From Piezodorus guildinii (lineage: Eukaryota; Arthropoda; Insecta; Hemiptera; Pentatomidae), in contig CM041297.1 in NCBI GenBank assembly GCA_023052935.1, forward strand, positions 51,999,917 through 52,063,916: 64,000 nt of DNA, written 5' to 3'. Below are positions 54,970 to 64,000 of the stretch, piece after piece (position 1 is the first letter of the stretch; every line of letters starts with the position of its first letter). The notes below the pieces were generated by a model. That model worked only from the letters and a program-made list of their open reading frames with translations, made no database searches and was not told the origin of the DNA. Both the position numbers and the translations under genes were made by a program.

Positions 54970-55769
54970 TTTATTTGTTTTTTAAATTAGTCTATAATAG
55001 TTCTGGTAAAACTGAATTTTTCTCAATTAATATTTTTTAATATATTTTCAAATAATATTAGCTAAGGAAAAACTTATAAAGTTGTAATAAAAAAGAAATT
55101 TGATTTAAATATACCATTGAAAATAGATACTCATTTAGAAAGAGTTGCATTGTGTTTATTTTGTATTGAGTTCGTTAAATAAACTATTTATAATTAAAAA
55201 AATATTTACATCATAGAGAAATATGGGAGAGGAAAAATATATTTACATATTAATGTAATATAGGTTTCCTATATACTCACTGAAATTGTCAGACAGGGCT
55301 TAAGTACTGATTTTTTATTTAGTTATTTTTAGTAAATACTTTTACGTTTGTTAGCATTGATTAGAGTTTATATGAAATATAAAATAATTCGATATGCATC
55401 TTAAGGAGATAAAAGCAGATGTATGCCTTTTTAAAAAAATATTATCCGTTGACGTTAAATAAATAAACAAACAAACCAAAATATTATCCAACATACGAAA
55501 TTATCGAAGCTCATAGAGAGTGACGAAAAGGGCACAAACTTAAGGGATTGTTGTAGATAATAATTTCTAATGTTATATTATTTTTCTAAAATAAATGTTT
55601 CAATCGATACTCAATGTAAACTCTTTTTGAAATTAAAATTTTTATAAAACTCCTAAACTTCATATTTAACATGGGAGTATCCGAAATGACTGTTTTTCGC
55701 GCAGCAGTCTTGAAAGTTCAAAGGTATGACACCAAATTATGGTGATAAATATATCTCAAATATAATTAA
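54970..55769. other. AT-rich spacer with a SINE tail scrap
   Basis: GACGTTAAATAAATAAACAA at 55453-55472 matches the 3' tail of the SINE family without any body. 55505-55690 faintly resembles the reverse Helentron-like repeat (GTAGATAATAATTTC, GCGCAGCAGTC). Nothing else is recognised. Confidence 0.4.
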
Positions 55770-56100
55770 GACTAAATGACTTTGGAAAATTAGACTTAAC
55801 CAAAACAAATCCCAACTTATTACTTTCACTCTTCATCCGAATTCCGAAAGATATTTCGGCTTGACACTCGATAGAAGAATGACAGGGATACCTACGGGTT
55901 ACATATATGATTGAAAGCTAAAATAACACCTATACAATAAATTTAACTTTTTCAATCCGAAAATTTCAGAACTACTGCAAATTCGCCATGGTAAGTTGAC
56001 AAGATTACTCTCCATAAGTACCTTCACGTACCAACAGTCAACGAATAGATTCGGACCTCTACAAGCGTTTAAAAAACGTACAAACATAATATAAAAACAT
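55770..56100 (+). pseudogene. Jockey-like RT remnant
   Basis: WKIRLNQNKSQLITFTLHPN then RYFGLTLDRRMTG gives the N-x-x-K-S ... Y-L-G-L-x-L-D-x-R-L-T part of the RT. After a gap of about 90 bases, NFRTTANSPW, a stop, VDKITLHKYLHVPTVNE gives the thumb and C-terminal part. Several stops and a deletion make it dead. The text to about 56240 may be the end of the same element. Confidence 0.7.
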
Positions 56101-56568
56101 GACTACTAACATCACTCGCGGATTCCTGAAAAGAAGTTGGATGAGTGATCTCCTGACATAAATGCGTATTAGGAATCCCACCACGAAGAGATGCAGCTGG
56201 GCATCATCAAAAGCTTACCCCACATTCACTGATTATGAACTGGATAACAGGTGTAAATAGAAAAGATTAAGAAAAAAAAAACTAATTAGACTATAATTTT
56301 CAGATGGTTTTATAATCTAAACGATTAATTTCATGTTTATAATATCAAAGTCGCTATTATACAGTAATTACGTATAGTTTTATCCTTTGAAGGGATCAGT
56401 GGTTGTCAGGAGCTTCTATTAAGAGGATTACGTTGACTTAAGCTCTCTGCTCTGGCAAAATCCTCAACTGACTAACTAACATACCATCATCGCTTATGAT
56501 TCTAATTGCCTTATTTTCTTATTTGTATGATTTTGTTAAAAAGATTATAGTTTACAGTTTTATAAACT

Positions 56569-56760
56569 CTATTCCCGACCATTCCTTTTCCGATGGACTT
56601 GAAGGACAGCGAAAACTCCTTGCTCTAAATAGTACTTGAGAGGTTCGCCTATATCGACCTCAGGTTCTGAAATAGCACAGTCAACGACCTGGATGTTTTG
56701 TTGTTTACTGTTCAATATATTCCAGCTGCCCGGTCGCCAACACATGCAACCCTCTGGCAT
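56569..56760 (-). CDS. Unassigned open frame, 63 codons
   Basis: The minus-strand frame reads MPEGCMCWRPGSWNILNSKQ, then NIQVVDCAISEPEVDIGEP and LKYYLEQGVFAVLQVHRKRN before the stop. Codon use and residue mix look more protein-like than most frames here, and ATATTTATGCCAG just upstream is an acceptable splice acceptor. No domain is recognised. It may be an exon, a transposon scrap or chance. Confidence 0.25.
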   Translation of the reverse strand: MPEGCMCWRPGSWNILNSKQQNIQVVDCAISEPEVDIGEPLKYYLEQGVFAVLQVHRKRNGRE

Positions 56761-56769
56761 AAATATTTG

Positions 56770-58485
56770 CTGGATATTTTAAATCTGCATGCATACATAC
56801 ACATGGCGGAACCTTATTTGGATTTCTTATTTAAATCACGGTATTAGTTTCCCCAACACGTCAAAACAACTAAAGACCTTGCAGAGTGTGTTATAGCAAT
56901 GCTCTGGTGCATTTGTGTCAGATGCTGGTATTGGTTTGATTTTGACCTGTTAAAATTTTATATATTAAGATGAGTAAAAACAATAAAATAATTAGTACAT
57001 AAAAAAATCATAAAAAAGCAGCCAGTATTTTAAATGCAGGTATACAACTTAGCAATAAAAAATGTTTAATGGTTAACCTACAATGTAAAGCCTACTGGCT
57101 ATGCATTTTGATTCTTCCAAATTTCTAACTTGAATGATATTAATAATTTACTAGCTGACACAACAGTACAAAATTTATTCATATTTTTTTAAATAAATGT
57201 AAAACATCAATTAAAAATTGTATTATAAAGTTCCTTTAATTTAGAGAAAGAGAGAAACGTGTGAAGTGTTCTTAAATGAATCAATACAATTAAGTAAATA
57301 TTCAATTAAGTTCTATATAATTTTCCTTAATACTATAATAAGATCTATAAAACTACAACAAAATAAATTGGCAGTAATAAAATATAATAGTTAAAACGTT
57401 AAGGTACTCAGTTAGATTCCTTATAAAAAAATTAAAAAAGTCGTATTGTTTACCTTAATCAATGAATTGCTTAAACTACTTACTGATAATAACTAAATGC
57501 TAAATATTAAAAATTATAAATGTTATGTTTTTTTGTTTTTTTGGAGATCATGAACATTAAATTTATTCAGAATGCTAGTTTAAATCAAACACCTAAAAAT
57601 TAAGCTAAAGTTTTCTTTTGGAATTTGTAAAATATTTTAAAAATACTATTTATTTATATATTTATAAAGTAGTTTTAATGCATAAAATATTCAAATATAT
57701 ACATATAAATATCTTATATACTACATAAACTTGTAAACACCTGTCAAATGTTACTGAAGCCGTCTATGAAGAAGAGGTCAGTACAGTTTTAAGGTCAAGT
57801 GGCAGCCATATGGTCACAGCCTTGTACCTTTTTTGTAGTCGATGGTCAGTTCTCTTCCTTTTTCTCTGTTTCATGTTTAATATTGAATTCTAAATGTATG
57901 TATACTTGTGAAGAAATAAAGAAAGTTATTAATAAAATGTACTCTGAAGTTCTCTATCGAGAGGAAAAAGGTATTTTTGTGTGCCATTTTGGAATAAACT
58001 GTTATTTTAATAAAAAGAAAGAAAAAATTGATCAGATCTTAAGCTTTTATAGAACAGTAGGTTATAAAATAAATATTTTTATTTAATTATTTAATTTATT
58101 TATTCCCTTCGTTCACATATAAAAATTAAATTATAAACAATATCTTAAATAGATTTTCATTTGTGGTGTCCTTTAATATAATATATCTTTAATTCTTTAC
58201 ATTTCTTCTTAATATAAAAATCCATTTTGATTGATTTGGAAATAATTAATACTGAATAACCCTAGGGTAGTGTCAAGTTATTTCCCTATGAGACGCTAAC
58301 GCTACCTAGCATCTGAAGATCGAACTAAGTAGCCAAACCCCCATGTCTGAATTTTAGTGTTAAAAAAATAAGCTAACCGACAAAAAAATCAATGAATAAT
58401 GCAGAATGAAACGTTTAAATAATATATTATCTATATTAAAACATTATATAATATTAAGCCTTTCACAACCCATGGTTAGAGAAAT
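56770..58485. other. AT-rich spacer
   Basis: A 95-codon + strand frame at 57799-58086 (MAAIWSQPCTFFVVDGQFSS and on) has no recognised domain and lies in A+T-rich DNA with several AATAAA words. Nothing else is seen. Confidence 0.45.
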
Positions 58486-58489
58486 ACTA

Positions 58490-59032
58490 AATGAATGGTG
58501 GGAAGTGAGAATAAAGGTATAAAAACTGGGTTCCAGCCCGTTGTGGAATTCCAAGCAACAAAGAAGCAGACATAGCCTTAAACTTTGCCAGACAAGGTGA
58601 CATATATGGAAGGACGGTTCTAAGGGAAGTCACAATAGAAGATTGGATCAGCCGATTGAAGGAAACATCTCTTCAAGAACTGGGAAACAGTGTGGGGAAC
58701 AAGCCAATCCAAACTGTTTGATAAAAAAATATTTTAAAAAATAGACAACCAGCTCGAGGATTCCCAGAAAAGAGAAAATAATATTATGCTGTCATCGTAT
58801 TAGAAATCTGGATGCACTCACCTGCGAATATTGCATCAACGTCTTACAAACGGTCGAACATCTATCGTTAGTGTGCCCGCTGTGAATCAATAATTACAAA
58901 GACAGGAACCTTAAAATATATCTTCCACGATAATGGAGAGAATGCAGAAAAACTGTAAAACTATTTAAAATACATTAACTATTACAACAGAATCTAATAA
59001 GTCTTAGTTGCCAATGGCCCTTCAGGGTTGAG

Positions 59033-59037
<5 letters not shown>
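58490..59037 (+). pseudogene. LINE RNase H and zinc-knuckle remnant with 3' end
   Basis: WVPARCGIPSNKEADIALNF is the W-V-P-x-H-x-G-I-x-G-N-E-x-A-D motif at the end of LINE RNase H domains, with the catalytic-region His changed to Arg. Then ILCCHRIRNLDALTCEYCIN and TVEHLSLVCPL give the CX2C...HX4C knuckle. Several stops intervene. The 3' end GTTGCCAATGGCCCTTCAGG and GAGGCAAAATA is shared with 27583-27620, and a (TA)n tract follows. Confidence 0.8.
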
Positions 59038-59092
<55 letters not shown>

Positions 59093-59100
59093 ATATATAT
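59038..59100. repeat. (TA)n tail microsatellite
   Basis: About 60 bases of TA directly at the 3' end of the LINE remnant, so it may have grown from the element's A/T-rich tail. Confidence 0.93.
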
Positions 59101-59855
59101 TAATGACTGCGAAGAACTGAAGGGCTTCATAAAAATTGTTGGATACTAAGATAGAATAGAATTTATTTTGTTGACGCAAATGACATTGTGAAGTAGAGGG
59201 AAGCTAAAAATACTCATATTATTATTTAAATTAATATAGTATTGTTATACAAAAATAAAATAAAACAAACCGGAATGGATTGGCAAGAATCACCAACTCC
59301 AGCTATTTATCTTCCTAAAGTTCCCTTTACTCTAAATACCAATAAATCAGAATTACTAGGCTTCCAATTATATTCGTATAACAACAGTAGATTAATGTTA
59401 TCCATTATCAACATACGGGAAAGCCATAATCTTTTGTTATATTTTTAATGATGGTGTATTATGGCGCTTCATATAATCTGTTAAACTAAGTCGTAATAAT
59501 ATTAATACAAATTAGTTTTCAGCTTTTGTTTACCGCTATGGAATGAAACTTAAACGTCCTTGAAATTTTCAGTTTAATAATGTCTTCAAAGCAGTTATGT
59601 GGGATATTGAATATGAGAGAATTAATGCGTTTTTTTTTTTTGTTTTTTTCCAATACCGCTGTTTTGAAATAAAAGACCTACCAAAACCTGGTAGGAATAT
59701 GTGTGGACCTCACGCTCTTTAGCTGTAACAGAGATCTCCACTTAAACCTACCATTATATTCCTGCGGACTAGCTATTAAAAAAAAATTGAAATTGAAATG
59801 GTGTGGTATTTCTAAAAAAAAAAAAAAAGATTCTGATGGATCCATTCACAGCAAA
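59101..59855. other. AT-rich spacer
   Basis: A 68-codon frame at 59242-59448 has no recognised domain. A and T runs lie at 59630-59650 and 59815-59828. Confidence 0.5.
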
Positions 59856-59859
59856 AAAG

Positions 59860-60066
59860 AAAAATAAAAGTCGTAAGTAACATTGATAAATATGGTGATT
59901 TTCACTATTTTCTGTATTACAAATAAATGTTATTATAACAATGGTTTCATTATATAACTGTTTGGTATATTACTGGAGGCAAACATTTTAGGCGGGTAAT
60001 AAATATATCGGTTGGAAGACACCCTCGTATGGTCGCCTTGGGGGCTAAAGTATGACCATGTTAAAC
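59860..60066 (+). repeat. Left copy of a direct duplication
   Basis: It shares with 60962-61168 the ordered phrases GTCGTAAGTAAC, TTTCTGTATTA, CATTATATAACTGTTTGGT, AATATATCGGTTGGAAGA and TATGACCATGTTAAAC (variants). It breaks off at the start of the Helentron-like copy. Confidence 0.8.
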
Positions 60067-60963
60067 AGGCAACACACGACTTTCACTTACCTCGACTGTG
60101 AAAGCAATTTAAAAACTTCAATTTGTAAAATAGTCTAAGTTGATTTTAATAAAACGTGTATTCATTTCCGTTGGAAACATATGATTTAGATTAAATAATA
60201 TAACTATATTAAATTTTAAATCAGTAATAAGTTTATTCCCTATTTGTCACTTTATATTACCTTTTACAACTCTTTGTATCAGATAATATTTTTTCTAAAT
60301 CTTTCTCCTTGCAACGGTACATTATACGTCTATATTACCGTTCATATTATCAAAACACCAAAAATTTCATATAAAAATAGTTTGGCTCTTTTATCCTTTA
60401 GTGGGTCATCAAATTGGTCCAACTTGTATATTTAGCGGTCTATAATCAATGTCATTAAGATGATGTGGTTAATCTTTTGGAATGTACAAATTTAAAGATG
60501 CTTTAGAGGAAAAACAAATTAAAATTTCGGTATTTAAGCCATGTCAGACTATTTAAATCAGAATGAAACCTACATGATATCAAAGCCCATTAAATTTTAC
60601 ATCAATATAGCGGGTTCAACCAAAATCGTTAGAACCCTTTTTTGAAAAAATCGTAAAATGCATGGTATAAAGTGGCTCTACTGGTAAGCCGATTTTGATG
60701 AAAAATTTGCTGCAACATCTCGGGCATAGTTGTCTTAAATATGAAATTTCAGTTTCGTACGACTTTTTGTTCTTGCGCTAGATTTACCACACACACACAC
60801 ACACACACACACGGACCTTTTTTTCGGGACTTGGTTATTTGGACTCAGGGGATATATATACCCTAAAACGTGTATTTCCGTTGAAAACTGGAATTCTAAA
60901 AAATTCCAAAACGTAATACTTTCCCTTACTCTATATTTCATATAGAGGTAACTGAAAGTAAAA
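60067..60963 (+). mobile_element. Helentron-like element between direct duplicates
   Basis: It starts within the family's left end (AGGCAACACACGACTTTCAC), so the first dozen bases are lost. It has the internal (CA)n at 60788-60812 before CGGACCTTTTTTTCGGGACT, and ends ATAGAGGTAACTGAAAGTAA. The minus-strand frame over the (CA)n gives poly Cys-Val and is not a gene. Confidence 0.75.
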
Positions 60964-61168
60964 CAAATCGTAAGCAACTAACATGTATAATCAATGTCGT
61001 GAATTTCACAATTTCTGTATTATAAATCAATTTTACAATAGCAATAATTTCATAATATAACTGTTTGGTTTATTACTGGAGCACACATTTTAGGCGGGAA
61101 GAAATATATCGGTTGGAAGATACCCTCGTATGGTTGCCTGAGGGGCTGAAGAATGACCATGTTAAACT
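60964..61168 (+). repeat. Right copy of the direct duplication
   Basis: Parallel to 59860-60066 with about 1.09 kb between matching points. It continues past the point where the left copy stops (GGACCAGCACATGGCCTCAG and on). The 61169-61479 stretch beyond has no recognised content. Confidence 0.8.
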
Positions 61169-61479
61169 GGACCAGCACATGGCCTCAGTCTTGTAAACAT
61201 TGACCTATCCGAAATAGATTTCTGGCCTCTGCCCCCAATGCTTCAGTCTCTTTATTTGTGCTCTCAATTTAAGGAACACTACAAGAACAATTAGTCAGTA
61301 GCGATAAGCACTCTTGTTTGTGTCTGTTTCCCTCTCTTATCTTGACTACCTCTCTTGCATTCTTCCCGCCTGCCTATTCTCAAGCCCTTAAATAGGCTCC
61401 ACTAATTTGGAAACCATTAAAAAGTGGAACTTGTAACTGTTGTGAATGCATTGAACGTTCTCTTGTTGATTGCGAAGGA

Positions 61480-62110
61480 TACTGATTGTCCAGATGGAAC
61501 ATGAACACCCAGTTGTTACAACTCTTAATAAAAAATATCTTTTTAAAAGGATTTCTTTATATTTTTTGAAACTTGCACTTTTCGGAGTATTAATAATATC
61601 AAATAAAAAATCATATTTAACCCCAAATAAGCAACGTGAACTCTTATCTGCGAAAAAGTACTTGTCCAGCTGTGAAAATCGACAAAAATGCAGTACCATC
61701 AAAAACCTACGTACGATACCTTGGTCTATATTTGGATATGACCTATGGCTGTATTAACTACCTACTTTCATACCTATTGGAATACAGATCACCTCTAAAT
61801 TTACGATATATCTACTATAACCACTCTACTGAACATGAAGATTGCAAAACTCGGGGTTCTGCAAAACACGTACACACAAACAACTCCATCCAAAATTTTA
61901 CGAAAAATTGTTCGCTCACCATGATATATTTCAAATTAAAGGATACGCAATGACACAATCATCCCAAATGTAAATTTGTAGATTCAAGACAAATATAACA
62001 AGTTTCATTCATCAACACATAACCACCCATATCAACTCGTTTATTCATTCACATTCTACCTTCCAGGTAAAGTGACTGCCAATTTAAAAAAAGACTGCAG
62101 TCTACTCAAC
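61480..62110 (+). pseudogene. Jockey-like RT remnant
   Basis: STCPAVKIDKNAVPSKTYVR and YLGLYLDMTYG match the x-x-V-K-Y-L-G-x-x-L-D-x-R-x-T part of Jockey RTs. EYRSPLNLRYIYYNHS matches the segment before RPIW. KILRKIVRSP, a stop, YIS and then NDTIIPNVN with KFHSSTHNHPYQLV match the thumb and C-terminus. Frameshifts occur between these blocks. The overlapping frames at 61388-61953 are all parts or shadows of it. Confidence 0.7.
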
Positions 62111-62428
62111 ATTATCAATTGAAATTCATTTGCAGGACCCTGATCACGAAAAACATGATACAAAAAATAATATAATCGAATTTTTTTTTAAAATGAACTT
62201 TATATTCGTAAACTGTATTAGACGTAATTCACTACATTTATTGATAAGAAAAATTTATTCGATACGCTCCTGCCAAACTTTAAGCATATGAAGAATAACT
62301 TTGATGATTGATTTTGCATTCAAAGGTTTAATTCTATTTTAGACTTTAGTAATTTTAAGAAAGGTAATTTCGCTTCCTACCCTACTTCTGTCTATGGTTG
62401 AAAACCAATGTTTAAAAAAGATCTTTAT
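62111..62428. other. Spacer before the last SINE
   Basis: AT-rich, nothing recognised except that the first bases may be the 3' end of the Jockey remnant. Confidence 0.5.
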
Positions 62429-62707
62429 GGAGGCTATCTGCGGTGTAGTGGGTAACGTAACAGCCTTCTATGGTCAGCCCTAAGGTCGAGGGTTCAAACC
62501 CGGTATATAACTCTAGGGCTTTTAAAGAGTGCAAAAAAATCCTTGTTGTGCCATCATTCGGTGGGGACTTGAAATCGTGGTTTCGAGTCTTTGCAATGCC
62601 AGATACCCGTTTATGATCTCTATTCTAATTAAATTTAGGATTTTCACTGTGGCAACATCCGATTAGCCACCTCAGATAAAGGTACGTTAAATGGATAAAC
62701 AAAGAAC
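62429..62707 (+). mobile_element. tRNA-derived SINE
   Basis: Head GGAGGCTATCTGCGGTGTAG, B box GAGGGTTCAAACCCGG, body with GTGCCATCATTCGGTGGGGA, and tail TTAAATGGATAAACAAAGAA. The flanks share ATCTTTAT (62421-62428 and 62708-62715), read as the target duplication. The body is diverged from the 27817 copy. Confidence 0.8.
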
Positions 62708-62710
62708 AAT

Positions 62711-62714
<4 letters not shown>

Positions 62715-62771
<57 letters not shown>

Positions 62772-62775
62772 TTTA
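62715..62775. repeat. (TA)n plus poly(T)
   Basis: A TA tract of about 40 bases followed by about 21 T, adjoining the SINE target site. Confidence 0.95.
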
Positions 62776-63473
62776 TTATTGGGTTTTCTTATTTTAAAAA
62801 TACATTATAGCTTCTGCGCGAGGAAACAGATTTATAACCATTAATTAACCTATAATTAGAAGGAATTATAATATATTGCGGTCATATAATAAATTAAAAA
62901 AAAAAAAAAAAAAAAAAACATTTTCAGAATGTATTTCACCAAAATAAGTTATTAATAAGAATCATACATATTATTAATCCGGTTTTTGAGGAGCTAAAAT
63001 ACATAATAGGTAGTTCTTATTATTATTTTATGGAAAGCCAACATTACTTGCTTTCCTTCATTACTTTGCTGGATTTTCGCAAAGCATAGGGGGCTATTTA
63101 TTGAATGCGAATTAAGTAAATTAACTGGAAAAATTAGTAAGGTAAAATAATGTCGCATTATAACTTAAATATAATTTAATAGATGATTAAAAACTAGTTA
63201 ACGAGGTCGAATGAAATGAGCTATCAGAACCATGAATAAAGATGGATTCAGGAAATTTATTATTTATTCAGACATATCTTATAAGTCCCAAGGCACCATA
63301 ATGAGAACATAACGGCCTTCAGAACATCTTATTCGACAGAATATATATTTATATTCAAATCATGAATCGTCTTCGCAGTATTGAATGTGCAACTGACCTG
63401 GTATTCACAATTATAGCAGATTTACGCACTCAATGATACATACATTTTAAAATTTAATTTTAATTGCAATTAA
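62776..63473. other. AT-rich spacer
   Basis: An A run lies at about 62896-62918. No gene or repeat recognised. Confidence 0.6.
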
Positions 63474-64000
63474 AAAGATCTAGTGCGGACAACACACGAC
63501 TTTCACTTACTTCCGTTTTTAAAATTGATTAAAGAATTTTCAAATACAGTTAGAGATGAAAAGTAGTTAAGCCATTAGAGAATTAATTAAATCGAGTTTA
63601 TATAGAAACGTGTTTTACTAAAAAATCTGTTATATTATTATCTAAAATAATCAGATAGTTTTAGCGGCTTTTCATCACTTTTTATTAACTTTTACAATCT
63701 TGTGTATAAGATGATATTTTTTTCTAAAATATTTAGCTTTCCAACGGTATATCATTACATATTTTCAGTTTTCTCCTTTAGTTGGATATCGAATTCGTTC
63801 AACTTACATATTTACCTGTTTTTCATCAATCCTAACAAGACAACATGACTATTTTTATAGAATCCACAAAATTAAAGGTACTTTAGAAGAAAACTATTTA
63901 AAATTTCGGCATTTAAGCCCTGTCACGGTATTTCAATCAGAATGAAACCCACGTGATGTTAAAGCCATTAAATTTTACATCGATATAAGGAGTTTAATCA
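63474..64000 (+). mobile_element. Helentron-like element, runs off the window
   Basis: It starts AAAAGATCTAGTGCGGACAA with ACTTTCACTTACTTCCG and follows the family through CATTTAAGCCCTGTCACGG to the last base. The right half lies outside the window. Confidence 0.7.

Overview
This 64 kb window is A+T-rich, repeat-laden nuclear DNA from an animal, most probably an insect. It holds no prokaryotic operon, CRISPR array, rRNA cluster or intact long gene. The repeat types point to an arthropod: Jockey-like LINE remnants, mariner copies, tRNA-derived SINEs, small MITEs, elements with Helentron-like subterminal repeats, and foldback elements with Penelope-type hammerhead-like cores. Long (TA)n tracts punctuate AT-rich spacers. 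I cannot name the species. Nearly all open frames over 60 codons lie inside these repeats or microsatellites and are not genes.

Layout. 0-8 kb: a foldback element (532-691), a MITE with GAGACG ends (1999-2388), a reverse SINE (2479-2746), a Jockey 3' end (about 4965-5240), Helentron-like copies and a LINE tail (6957-7260). 8-16 kb: another LINE end, a complete Helentron-like copy (9541-10456), a possible regulatory block (10490-10800), a Harbinger-type MITE (10978-11444), a mariner remnant between direct repeats (13280-14130), a GC-rich island (14240-14730) and a foldback element with paired hammerhead-like cores (15225-15490). 16-30 kb: a deleted mariner (17402-18282), SINEs, a second GAGACG MITE, a tandem array (24105-24535), a SINE with a perfect 15 bp target duplication (27817-28105), a hAT-type MITE (28725-29012) and a GC-rich ORF-bearing island near 29.84 kb. 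30-42 kb: more foldbacks, a SINE beside a Jockey fragment, a mariner derivative made of two inverted 3' ends (36224-36909) and a long near-perfect hairpin (41266-41406). 42-48 kb: the best candidates for real exons (42411-42476 and 47145-47243), a LINE nested inside a Jockey LINE (43311-44780), a third GAGACG MITE and an IS1595-like transposase remnant. 48-64 kb: a Helitron-like 3' end, several Helentron-like copies, further Jockey and RNase H LINE remnants, a direct duplication around one Helentron-like copy, and a final SINE.

Interpretation. The window is best read as intergenic or intronic DNA built by successive transposon insertions. A host gene on the + strand with tiny exons in very long introns is possible. 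The exon candidates at 42.4 and 47.1 kb have good splice signals and compatible phases, and a 24-nt microexon candidate (35949) and the 29.8 kb island could join them, but I do not recognise the protein. The most interesting non-gene signals are the hammerhead-like cores in foldback elements, the tail-to-tail mariner, the GAGACG MITE family and the wobble-paired hairpin. All calls come from reading by eye. No alignment, folding or database search was run, so repeat boundaries without a target duplication are approximate.
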